The position numbers were made by a program, and so were the translations under genes. Below the pieces are notes generated by a model, which was not told the origin of the DNA, ran no database searches, and saw only the letters and a program-made list of their open reading frames with translations. Shown here one piece after another: positions 7,515-15,668 of a stretch of DNA of 15,728 bases. Position 1 is the first letter of the stretch; each line of letters starts with the position of its first letter. Origin of the DNA: Proteobacteria bacterium SPGG2 (GTDB lineage Bacteria; Pseudomonadota; Gammaproteobacteria; Acidiferrobacterales; SPGG2); the NCBI GenBank assembly GCA_001643475.1, contig LXTK01000017.1, forward strand, positions 1,874 to 17,601, given 5' to 3'.

Positions 7515-8747
7515 CTAAATTCTTTCCATCGGCAGCCCACGTGCAAGCCTGGGTAACGGCCCGGCTAGACCGCTGGTTCGACGAATCAAAAAACGCTTGA
7601 GTGGTGGGAGTAAGTCGGTAGCCATAAGACCAAGGTTGCGCGCAACCGCGACCGGCATAAAGGAGTTGGAGAACAAACGAATCAGACCGTCGGTAAAGGC
7701 AGTAACCGCACGCGTGTCACGTTGGCGCCAGCTTAGGTACTTGCCTACCACATGGGCATCGCCGATATCTCGACCATCACGGGCTGCTTCTACCAGTATT
7801 TGCGATAAGGTTGCCACATCACGCAGGCCCAGATTAAAACCTTGTCCCGCCACCGGGTGCACGGTGTGGGCGGCATTTCCAACCAACGCCAGCCGCGCGC
7901 GCACGTCCTGATCGACACGTGCAAGCACAAGCGGATAAGCTGCCCGCTTGCCGACCTTGAGAAACTGTCCCAAGCGATCGCCGAAACGTTCTTGCAGTTG
8001 CTGCAAAAACATGGCCTCGTCCCAGGCCATAATCAAATCGGCCTGTTGCCGATGGGTGCTCCAGACGACGGTGCAACGCTGATCTTGCATGGGCAATAGT
8101 GCCAATGGCCCGCTGTCGGTAAAGCGTTCATACGCCACATTGTGGTGGGGCGCCTCAGGCGTCACGATCGTAACAATGGCAGTCTGATCATAGTCGACCT
8201 CGTGGGTGCCGATACCAGCGAGCGAGCGCACACGCGAACGACCCCCATCGGCTGCAACTAATAGACGAGCACTAACCTCACGCTCACGGTTGGCATGTTT
8301 GACGGTAATCGAGACCGAATCGATACTGAATACCAGGTCTTTCATCGCAGCGGGGCTGATAACATCGATGGACTCGAGGTCCTGAACTGCGTGATACAAC
8401 ACCGCGGCAAGCGCGGTCGTTTGCACGACGTATCCCAATGCATCGATGCCCGCGTCTGTCGCATCGAGTCTGGTAATTCCGAATCGTCCACGATCAGAAA
8501 TATGAATTCGTTTGATGGGCGTTACGCCCTGCGCCGCGATCTGCGACCACAAACCCATACCCTCGAATATCCGCCTAGACCCGTAGGCCAACGCCAATGT
8601 GCGGCCCTCCTGGTTTGGCGCTACCGATGATTGCCATTCCTTGGCCTCTACAACCGCTATCCGAAAGCCACTACGCCCGAGCGCGCTAGCGAGGCTCATA
8701 CCCACGAGTCCACCCCCTATGATCACTATGTCGTAATCATTTTGCAT
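7515..8747 (-). CDS. ubiH: UbiH, 2-octaprenyl-6-methoxyphenol hydroxylase
   Basis: The 410-residue product is close to UbiH. It has FAD-binding GGGLVG at residues 11-16, the UbiH-like RIHISDRGRFG (80-90), VAADGGRSRVR (164-174) and GNAAHTVHPVAGQGFNLGLRD (290-310), where UbiH has GNAAQTLHPIAGQGFNLG. The enzyme hydroxylates C1 of the ubiquinone precursor ring, associated with the inner membrane, in aerobically growing cells. It is the first gene of a two-gene operon with ubiI. In most gammaproteobacteria pepP lies directly upstream, but here two large genes on the other strand separate them. A possible sigma-70 promoter lies at 8890-8918. The Shine-Dalgarno is weak, and the start is set by the FAD motif beginning at residue 6. 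Confidence 0.92.
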   Translation of the reverse strand: MQNDYDIVIIGGGLVGMSLASALGRSGFRIAVVEAKEWQSSVAPNQEGRTLALAYGSRRIFEGMGLWSQIAAQGVTPIKRIHISDRGRFGITRLDATDAGIDALGYVVQTTALAAVLYHAVQDLESIDVISPAAMKDLVFSIDSVSITVKHANREREVSARLLVAADGGRSRVRSLAGIGTHEVDYDQTAIVTIVTPEAPHHNVAYERFTDSGPLALLPMQDQRCTVVWSTHRQQADLIMAWDEAMFLQQLQERFGDRLGQFLKVGKRAAYPLVLARVDQDVRARLALVGNAAHTVHPVAGQGFNLGLRDVATLSQILVEAARDGRDIGDAHVVGKYLSWRQRDTRAVTAFTDGLIRLFSNSFMPVAVARNLGLMATDLLPPLKRFLIRRTSGLAGPLPRLARGLPMERI

Positions 8748-8856
8748 GCCGATCTATTGCCGCTCGTTGTCAGTGTCCAAGCGCGATTGTAGCCATAACC
8801 ACAAGCTGGGGTACACGCAACGATCAGGGCCCTGCCCGTCCACCGGGGACCAGAGG

Positions 8857-8885
8857 TTGACATTTAAAGGATTTGGGATTAATTT
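8857..8885 (+). promoter_or_regulatory. Candidate promoter for the exported glycosidase operon
   Basis: A consensus TTGACA at 8857-8862 is followed at 17 nt by TAATTT (8880-8885), which matches the -10 consensus poorly. It lies about 75 bases before the start at 8958. An inverted repeat TTGGGA-N6-TCCCAA (8873-8878 and 8885-8890) overlaps the -10 region and could be an operator. Confidence 0.4.
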
Positions 8886-8889
8886 CCCA

Positions 8890-8918
8890 ATTATAAAATA
8901 TATCCAAATGCCCACCAA
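8890..8918 (-). promoter_or_regulatory. Candidate sigma-70 promoter for ubiH-ubiI
   Basis: On the minus strand TTGGTG (8913-8918) is followed after exactly 17 nt by a perfect TATAAT (8890-8895). It would transcribe toward ubiH with a leader of roughly 135 bases. It abuts the plus-strand candidate and the inverted repeat. Confidence 0.5.
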
Positions 8919-8950
8919 TGTCCCTAGGGGTGGCGAAAACGAGGCAGGGA

Positions 8951-8957
8951 GCCAACC
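8951..8957 (+). promoter_or_regulatory. Spacer after the GGGAG ribosome binding site of the glycosidase gene
   Basis: The ribosome binding site GGGAG spans about 8947-8951, leaving about 6 nt before the ATG at 8958. It supports this start, and a signal peptide follows immediately. Confidence 0.5.
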
Positions 8958-11741
8958 ATGACCGCATACAAGCGTAAACAACTAGGCTATTCACTAACTG
9001 CGCTGGCCGGCGCCTGCCTGCTGCTGATGGCCGCCGCGCCGGTAACGGCGGCTGACACCGTCAGCCCAGCGGCTATCATCCAAACCAGCGAAAACACCGC
9101 CGAGTCGCCATCGCCACGCCTACCCCGCTGGTTGCGACAGTTGCTGCGTGTATCGCCGGCGAACGCCGCGGCGACAACAAATGCCTCCGAATTCGTTGGC
9201 CAATCGGTACCCGGTAGTTTGCAACCGGGTAAGACACGCACCGTATCGGTCACTATGAAGAACGTCGGATCTACGACGTGGACCGGTGGCGGCAATTACA
9301 AACTCGGGACACAAAACCCGCAAGACAATCGGCGGTGGACCGGCGTTACCCGCATCTATTTGGCACCGGGTGAAAACATACGGCCCGGGCAGAATAAGAC
9401 ATTTACCTTTGGTATCACCGCGCCCGCCAAGCCCGGTACCTACGACTTCCAATGGCGCATGGTGCAGGAAGGGGTTGAATGGTTTGGTGCATTTACGACA
9501 AACGTGGGCATCATCGTTGACACCACACTCATTAACGCCTCTCAGTATGTCGGCCAATCTGTCTCCGGCAGCTTAAAGCCGGGTGAGACTACCGGCATGT
9601 CGGTCATTATGCGCAACACAGGCACGAGCACCTGGACCCGCGCCAGCGGCTACAAGCTTGGTAGTGAGAATCCGCAGGACACTAAGAAATGGGGACTCAA
9701 CCGCGTCTACCTTTCGGACGGTGAGGAGATAAAACCTGGACAAACCAAGACCTTTACCTTCGATATCACCGCGCCGACAAAACCCGGCGCCCACGATCTG
9801 CAATGGCGCATGGTGCAAGACGGAGTCGAGTGGTTTGGCGAATATACCCTGAACGTCAAGATACGCGTCGACGATCTAAAGGTCATATGGAACGACGCCT
9901 ATTTTGTCGCACAAGTGGTGCCGACAGTGAGGGCACCAGGCGAGACCAAACGCGTCTCGATCACCATGAGAAACATCGGCTTCTCTACCTGGACCCGTGC
10001 CGATGACTACAAACTCGGTAGTGAAAATCCGCAAGACAATAAGGAGTGGGGCCGGAATCGCGTTTATCTCTCAGACGGGGACGAAGTCAAACCAGGCAAA
10101 ACCAAGACCTTTGCCTTTGATATTACGGCGCCAACGACGCCGGGCAGTAAGGACTTTCAGTGGCGCATGGTCAAAGATGGCGATAATAGCGGTTGGTTTG
10201 GTGATCGTTCCATCAACCGCGTCATCGAAGTTACCGGCGAACAAGAGCCGCCCGACAGATCTCGCTTCGGCGTTGTTGCGGCACCGGGTATCGGCGACGA
10301 CCCGTCACGCGTGGACCGCGTACAGGCGTTGGGCGTTGGTTGGGTACGCGTTGCCTATGATTGGAATGATATGCAACCCACGCGCAACGGCCCAATACAA
10401 TGGGACCTTGCGGAAAGGATAGTAACAAGGCTCAGTGATATCGGTGTCAAGATCTATTGGGATTTCAGCTATGCGCCTGGTTGGGCCAATGGACGCCCCA
10501 CTAACCACGGGTCTGATCGCACCTACCCACCACTGGACCAACAAGATCTATACAACTTCGTCCACGCCGTCGTCACGCGATTCAAAGGGCGTGTGGATTA
10601 CTGGGGAACCTGGAACGAACCAAACCTGCCGCAGTTTTATAAAGGTAGTGTCTATCGCTTTGTTGCCCGCGAACTACCAACGACCTTGCGCGCAATCAGA
10701 GACGCGGATCCGAGCGCGAAGATCGTTGTCGGCGAGTTGTCATCCAGCCGCAACCCTTATGGTTGGCTACAGCGAATATTAAGCAGCGCCAGGGGTCAGT
10801 TCGACGTTATTAGTCATCACGTCTACGACGGCGGTGATAGCTGTGGTGGCAGAACGCGAATGATGGACGAGCTGCGAAGTAAGCTGGTGCGCTGGGGATT
10901 TCAAGACAAACCAGTTTGGATTACAGAAACGGGCCTGAACGAATCCGAAAACCGAAAGAGTGCCTTTCTTACATGCTTCTACGACCAGATGGAAACAAGG
11001 CCCTGGTGGACCAAGACATTCTGGTATCGCTTGGAACACGAGCCGGGACTGAATTGGAGCTTGCTCAACCGCCGCGGTGAGCCCAAGCAGAGCTATAGAA
11101 CGTATCAGGATTACATTCGTGGAGGACCGCGCCTAGCAACGCTACCGCCAACACCGCTGCCGTCTCAGACATTCTGGCAGGATGACAATTTCGACAACCT
11201 TATAGTTGGCAAGCTCAATCGCCAAGCAGATTGGTTCCGAGCTGCCAAGCGCGCCAGCGCCATGGTTGTGCCTAGCGATGACGGCAATGCGGTCGAGCTC
11301 GATCCGCGGGCTGGCACTACCATCGTCATGGGTAAGGACATCGTCGACCAACTCGACGGCCAACACGCATTTAGCCTTCGAGTCAAGGTTACAGGAACCG
11401 ATTCACCCTCGGTCGCAAAGATCGAGTTCGGTACCCGACGCAACCTCGGTTGGGACAAGAAGTTCCAGATCTTCTTTGGCAATTCTATGCGCGTTAACTA
11501 CGGCGCCGATGGACGTGCCGTCCAGTTTCTGCCTGCTACCGAGCCTGGACGTTGGTACACCATTGCCGGCGACATAGATTTGGATCGCGACATACTCGAC
11601 ATCGCAGTCGACGGCATTTTGGCAGCGCAAGGGATACCTATCCATCCCGGGCCAATGACATCACTCGGGCTCTCTGCTTGGGATCGACCGGGCGCGGTGA
11701 CCTTAGATGACTTCCAGGGGTCGCGGTTAGATATCGAGTGA
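8958..11741 (+). CDS. Exported multidomain glycoside hydrolase (clan A, GH39/GH5-like) with three NBR1-type Ig domains
   Basis: This 927-residue protein begins with a signal peptide: a basic start, then LTALAGACLLLMAAAPVTAA. Three tandem Ig-like domains of the NBR1 central type follow (about residues 74-187, 192-302 and 310-424). Each has a Pro-Gly before a strand, TW in mid-domain, an NPQD turn, TFTF(G/D)ITAP and QWRMV, then a WFG element. Residues about 434-735 form a TIM-barrel glycoside hydrolase of clan A: a YDWNDMQPTR strand, the acid/base in TWNEPN (Glu554) and the nucleophile in WITETG (Glu657), 103 residues apart. After a Pro-rich linker, residues about 745-927 form a domain shared with the next gene, probably a sugar-binding beta sandwich. 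GH39 and GH5 enzymes cleave beta-linked glycans, and the GH39 relative PslG acts on exopolysaccharide. The substrate here is unknown. The next gene starts 27 nt on. Confidence 0.85.
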   Translation: MTAYKRKQLGYSLTALAGACLLLMAAAPVTAADTVSPAAIIQTSENTAESPSPRLPRWLRQLLRVSPANAAATTNASEFVGQSVPGSLQPGKTRTVSVTMKNVGSTTWTGGGNYKLGTQNPQDNRRWTGVTRIYLAPGENIRPGQNKTFTFGITAPAKPGTYDFQWRMVQEGVEWFGAFTTNVGIIVDTTLINASQYVGQSVSGSLKPGETTGMSVIMRNTGTSTWTRASGYKLGSENPQDTKKWGLNRVYLSDGEEIKPGQTKTFTFDITAPTKPGAHDLQWRMVQDGVEWFGEYTLNVKIRVDDLKVIWNDAYFVAQVVPTVRAPGETKRVSITMRNIGFSTWTRADDYKLGSENPQDNKEWGRNRVYLSDGDEVKPGKTKTFAFDITAPTTPGSKDFQWRMVKDGDNSGWFGDRSINRVIEVTGEQEPPDRSRFGVVAAPGIGDDPSRVDRVQALGVGWVRVAYDWNDMQPTRNGPIQWDLAERIVTRLSDIGVKIYWDFSYAPGWANGRPTNHGSDRTYPPLDQQDLYNFVHAVVTRFKGRVDYWGTWNEPNLPQFYKGSVYRFVARELPTTLRAIRDADPSAKIVVGELSSSRNPYGWLQRILSSARGQFDVISHHVYDGGDSCGGRTRMMDELRSKLVRWGFQDKPVWITETGLNESENRKSAFLTCFYDQMETRPWWTKTFWYRLEHEPGLNWSLLNRRGEPKQSYRTYQDYIRGGPRLATLPPTPLPSQTFWQDDNFDNLIVGKLNRQADWFRAAKRASAMVVPSDDGNAVELDPRAGTTIVMGKDIVDQLDGQHAFSLRVKVTGTDSPSVAKIEFGTRRNLGWDKKFQIFFGNSMRVNYGADGRAVQFLPATEPGRWYTIAGDIDLDRDILDIAVDGILAAQGIPIHPGPMTSLGLSAWDRPGAVTLDDFQGSRLDIE

Positions 11742-11768
11742 GGGCGGTTAATCATCAGTGAGGATTAA

Positions 11769-14313
11769 ATGATGCGTACAATCTCTAGAATTCGCCAGTT
11801 CTCTATCGCCTTTCTCTTGTTGTCACTGTTCGCGCAAGACGCTCTTGCGCAGGTCACCAGTGGACGGCTTCGGATCTACGATGCCTTTGGCAATCAGCAG
11901 GGCAGCAACATCGATACCATTGGCGCAGGGCGAATCGTTAGTACAACTTCGGGCTTCGTCGTAATCGACGACGGTGATAGACGCTTGCGCATATACAACG
12001 TTTTCGGTGTGTTGCAGAACCGCGCCATACGAACCAGCGGTGCCGCCGGCGTGGTTCCCGCTGGCAACCTCCTTGCGATCATCGATGACAGCCGTGTTCA
12101 GATCTACACGCTATTTGGCAGGCCTCAGGGAGCCAGCATACGCACCGGCCGTAGGGCTGACGTGGTACCAGTGGGTAGTGTGTTTGTTGTTGTCGAAGAA
12201 AACATCGCTCGTATTTTCAACCTATTTGGGGTCCAGATCGGCCGTTCGATTCTAACCAACGAGCGTGCGCGGGTGGTGCATAGTGATGCGCGTTTCGCAT
12301 TAATCGATGCGGGGCGTGTACGTATGTTTGACCTCGCAGGGAATCCTGTGGGAAGCACCATATTGACCATTGGAGTGGGTGAGGCCGTAGTTACTAGGAA
12401 CGACGTTTTTGTGGTTACTGATGATACACGTGTACGTCTTTTCAACGTATTGGGGGGGGCCAATCGGCGCGCCGATATTGACCACGGCGCGGGCAAGTAT
12501 TGCGTTGACTACCGACCGCAGCGTCGTCATAGATACCCGCGTTCGGATATACCAGGAACGTACCGGCATCTTAGTGAAACAAATTGCCACCCGTGGACAA
12601 GCTAGAGTTGTTACCAGCGCCTTTCGCGTCGCCATTATCGATAACGGCGACCGGCGGGTTCGAATTTTTGATTCCGAGGGCAATTTGCCACGAGGCGAGT
12701 TGCGTACCACTAGCCGCACCGATGTTGTCATCATCAGTAGTAACCGCCTGGTGATTATCGACGATGACAGAGTGCGTATCCTAGATCCCTTCGGTAGTAC
12801 CTTGAACGATGCCATACGCACAAGCGGGCGTGCCGATATCGCCAGTGCCACCGACAAGATCTTTATCGTTGACGACACGGCAGTGCGAATGTTCGACCAT
12901 TTTGGGGTATCACGAGGTCGAACGTTTAGCACATCCGGACGCGCTGAAACGGTTACGAACATCACCGCTATCGCTATTCACGACCCAGGTAGGGTGCGGA
13001 TCTATAACCATCTGCGGGACGTTGACGCCGGTACGGTTGCCACCCGCGGCGATGTCGCGCTTGCCACAAGCATCGATCGAATTGCAATTCTCGACGGCCA
13101 GGATGAGCCCATCGCTGGCCTCATCGCTAGAAACGATAGTCCGACCACGCTCGGCAATGTCACAACGCTGCTCGCCAGCATTAGTGCCGGCGCTGCGGTT
13201 AGCTACAGCTGGGACTTCGGTGATGGCACTACCGGTACTGGTGAGACAGTCACTCACATCTATGCGGCGGCCGGCCTCTATACGGCCACCGTTACCGCCA
13301 GCAACAGCATAAACTCGGCCACGGCTACGACGATAGTCACTGTCATCCCGTTTGCGCTTGAAGACGACGCAAGATTTATTGCACAAGTGGTTCCGAGCCG
13401 TATGCGACCGGGTGAGACCGCCACCGTTTCCATCACCATGGAGAACACCGGCACCAGCACCTGGACTGCGGGCACAGACTACATGCTTGGCTCCGAAAAT
13501 CCGCAAGACAATACCCTATGGACCGGTAGCGCACGCATCATGCTTACTCCCTTCGATGCTATCGAGCCGGGCGAACACAAGACATTTACGTTCGAAATTA
13601 CCGCACCGACGGTGCCGGGACGCTATAACTTTCAATGGCGCATGCTACAAGAAGCGAATCCTGACAGGGAGCGGGAACAAAAGTGGTTTGGTAGTTTCAC
13701 GGCCAATGCAATTATTATTGTCGCGGCCGCACCAGGCGTCCCCCCATGGGAAGATGACGCCTTTGATAGCCTGAGACGCGGGTCGTTGCATGGTCAAAAC
13801 GGCTGGCGAAGGGCGGCGCGTAACCGCGCAAGTGCGGTCGTAAAACCGGCGCCAGCTGGCGGCAATCTACTAGTGGTGAACCCACGTAGCGGGACTACCA
13901 TCGTGATGGGCAAAAACGTTGCCGATCAGGCAAGCGGCCGTCATCTATTCAGTTTCCACGTTAGGGTGAGCGCTGCAACCACGCCATCTATCGCCAAGAT
14001 CGAGATGCAAACACCGCGCAATCTCGGTTGGGATAAAAAATTCCAGATCTATTTCGGCGACTCTATGCGGCTCAACTATGGCCGCGATGGCCGAGCTGTG
14101 GTGTTCCTTGCACCGACTGAGATGGGTCGTTGGTACTCGGTGGAGTGCTTGATGAATCTCGACACTGGCATTGTCGATATCAGGCTAGACGGTATCCCGG
14201 TCGCAACCGGCATCCCGATGCACCCGGGTCCGATTAGTTCGATCGCCCTGTCTGGGTGGGACCGGCCGGGATCGGTGAAGTTGGACGATCTTCTAGGAAC
14301 ACGTATTGAATAG
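11769..14313 (+). CDS. Exported repeat protein with PKD, NBR1-Ig and shared C-terminal domain; frame broken at G8
   Basis: From ATG 11769 (GAGG about 6 nt upstream) a signal peptide (RQFSIAFLLLSLFAQDALAQ) leads into tandem repeats of about 37 residues. The frame is lost at a run of eight G's (12452-12459), and unrepaired translation stops at 12605. Removing one G gives a continuous 847-residue protein to 14313. It has about eleven repeats (residues 29-440), a PKD domain near 460-520 (SYSWDFGDGTTGTG, then THIYAAAGLYTATVTASNS), one NBR1-type Ig domain at about 535-655 (YMLGSENPQDN, TFTFEITAPTVPG, FQWRML), and a C-terminal domain of about 185 residues. That last domain is very similar to the end of the preceding glycosidase (GTTIVMGK, RNLGWDKKFQI, WDRPGSVKLDD). 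No catalytic domain is visible. It probably sits outside the cell and binds carbohydrate or protein. The repeats could form a beta propeller. The break may be phase variation, decay or a sequencing error. Confidence 0.75.
11853..13113 (+). repeat. Protein-level tandem repeats, about eleven units of 37 codons
   Basis: Each unit reads roughly RVRIYD, then FG, then xxxGxxI, then TxGRAxVV, then FVVIDD. Examples of unit starts are RLRIYDAFG, RVQIYTLFG, ARIFNLFG, RVRMFDLAG, RVRLFNVLG, RVRIFDSEG, RVRILDPFG and AVRMFDHFG. Units differ substantially, so the array is old. Four short strands per unit fit a beta-propeller-like or solenoid fold. I do not recognise a named repeat family. Confidence 0.75.
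12452..12459 (+). repeat. Homopolymer tract of eight G's at the frame break
   Basis: The tract falls in the sixth protein repeat, at VLGG. With eight G's the frame leads to a stop at 12605. With seven, the repeat pattern continues as LGGPIGAPILTT and the whole downstream protein comes into frame. This is the length range where slipped-strand mispairing is seen in phase-variable genes. Confidence 0.7.
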
Positions 14314-14330
14314 ATAAGCAGACAGCAGCA

Positions 14331-14362
14331 CGGCGGGCAATGAAATCATCCGTTGTTCGCCG
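14331..14362. terminator. Possible bidirectional terminator hairpin between convergent genes
   Basis: CGGCGGGCAA pairs with TTGTTCGCCG around a 12-nt loop: 10 pairs, two of them G-U. It starts 18 bases after the repeat-protein stop and ends directly before the pepP stop codon on the other strand. Neither side has a good T tract, so it may only be a 3'-end stabilising stem. Confidence 0.35.
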
Positions 14363-14363
14363 G

Positions 14364-15668
14364 TCATTGTTTCATTAGCGCCTCAATATCATCGATCGAC
14401 TTCGGTACCTCACGTGTAAGCACCTCATTGCCTTCGCGGGTTACCAACACATCGTCCTCGATGCGAATACCTATGTTCCACCAGCGGGCGTCAACCCCTT
14501 TGCTTCCGGCTGGGATGTAAACGCCAGGCTCGACGGTCATCGTCATTCCCGGCTCCAACAATCGCCAGATATCATCCACCTTGTAATCACCCACATCGTG
14601 GACGTCCATGCCCAACCAGTGACCAGTACGGTGCATATAGAATTGCTTATAGGTCTCGTCGCTTATGAGGTCATCGGCACTGCCCTTAAGTAGGCCGATG
14701 TCGACAAACCCTTCGGTAAGTATGCGCACGGCTGTTTCATGCGGATTATTCCATTGATTCTTGGGTTTAACCTGATCGATGGCGGCGAGCTGGGCTGCTA
14801 GCACGATTTCATACACAGCCCGTTGCTGGCCGCTGAACTTTCCGTTGACTGGGAATGTGCGTGTAATGTCCGCTGCATAGCAATCGATTTCGGCGCCGGC
14901 ATCGATTAACAGTAGATCACCATCCTTGAGTTCGGCGTCGTTTTGCGTGTAGTGCAAGATGCAGCTATTCGCGCCACCGCCGACGATTGATGGGTAAGCG
15001 GGAAATGCGCTACCGTTGCGCTTAAAAATGTACAACAGCTCCGCTTCTATTTCGTATTCCATCATGCCCGGCCGACATATCTGCATTGCACGCTTATGCG
15101 CTTGCGCAGAGACCTTGCAAGCCCGCTTCATCACGCGAATATCTTCTGGCCGCTTATATAAGCGCATTTCATGCAGGATGTGATTCAGATCGACGAATTC
15201 GCCAGGGGCCTTCACGCCGGTGCGTGATTTGTCACGCACTTCATTCACCCAACCCATGAGCCTGGCGTCAAACTCCTGATACCGACCCATGCTGTAAAAA
15301 ACCTTGTCACAGTTCTCGAGCAGACCCGGCAATATTTCATCGATATCATGGATGGCAAAGGCATCATCGGCGCCGTAGATATCCTTTGCGCCCTGTAAAC
15401 CAGCACGCCTTCCGTCCCAAATCTCTTTCTCTGTGTCTTTTTTGCGACAAAATAGAATGTATTCACCATTAGCACGCCCGGGGACTAACACCGCTACCGC
15501 CTCGGGCTCGGAGAAATTAGTGACATAGTAAAAGTCGCTATCGGGCCGAAATGGGAAGTTCACATCGCGGTTGCGATTGCGGATAGGTGCAGTCGGAAGA
15601 ATAGCCACCCCGCTGCCCATTTGATCCATGACGTCACGGCGCCGTTTTTCGAGGAATTTGGTGTCCAT
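14364..15668 (-). CDS. pepP: Xaa-Pro aminopeptidase P (PepP)
   Basis: This cytosolic metallo-aminopeptidase removes an N-terminal residue that precedes proline. At 434 residues it has the usual length (E. coli 441). The N-terminal creatinase-like domain holds RNRDVNFPFRPDSDFYYVTNF (residues 32-52). The C-terminal pita-bread domain carries all five dinuclear metal ligands: Asp256 (LLIDAGAE), Asp267 (AADITRTF), His350 (HRTGHWLGMDVHD), Glu380 (VEPGVYI) and Glu404 (IRIEDD). These match E. coli Asp260, Asp271, His354, Glu383 and Glu406. The ATG at 15668 begins MDTKFLEKRR, as expected for a family N-terminus. In related bacteria pepP is followed by ubiH and ubiI, but here a two-gene plus-strand operon lies between them and faces pepP. 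Upstream (15669-15728) too little sequence remains to identify the next gene. Confidence 0.95.
   Translation of the reverse strand: MDTKFLEKRRRDVMDQMGSGVAILPTAPIRNRNRDVNFPFRPDSDFYYVTNFSEPEAVAVLVPGRANGEYILFCRKKDTEKEIWDGRRAGLQGAKDIYGADDAFAIHDIDEILPGLLENCDKVFYSMGRYQEFDARLMGWVNEVRDKSRTGVKAPGEFVDLNHILHEMRLYKRPEDIRVMKRACKVSAQAHKRAMQICRPGMMEYEIEAELLYIFKRNGSAFPAYPSIVGGGANSCILHYTQNDAELKDGDLLLIDAGAEIDCYAADITRTFPVNGKFSGQQRAVYEIVLAAQLAAIDQVKPKNQWNNPHETAVRILTEGFVDIGLLKGSADDLISDETYKQFYMHRTGHWLGMDVHDVGDYKVDDIWRLLEPGMTMTVEPGVYIPAGSKGVDARWWNIGIRIEDDVLVTREGNEVLTREVPKSIDDIEALMKQ

Noticed and set aside
9120..9557. Minus-strand open frames opposite the Ig-domain coding region
   Set aside because: Shadows of strongly supported plus-strand coding sequence, with no independent similarity.
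12300..12965. Minus-strand open frame of 221 codons opposite the repeat array
   Set aside because: It is antisense to the repeats and its periodic pattern (repeated NIRT, RTLSS and similar) mirrors them. It has no independent family match and no ribosome binding site.
12910..13506. Minus-strand open frame of 198 codons
   Set aside because: Lies opposite the repeat, PKD and Ig coding region, with low-complexity Arg/Ser/Gly composition and no recognisable domain.
12409..14313. Separate gene starting at 12409
   Set aside because: Its first residues do not fit the repeat pattern and it lacks a signal peptide. The 3' part is better explained as the continuation of the gene starting at 11769 after the G8 frame break.
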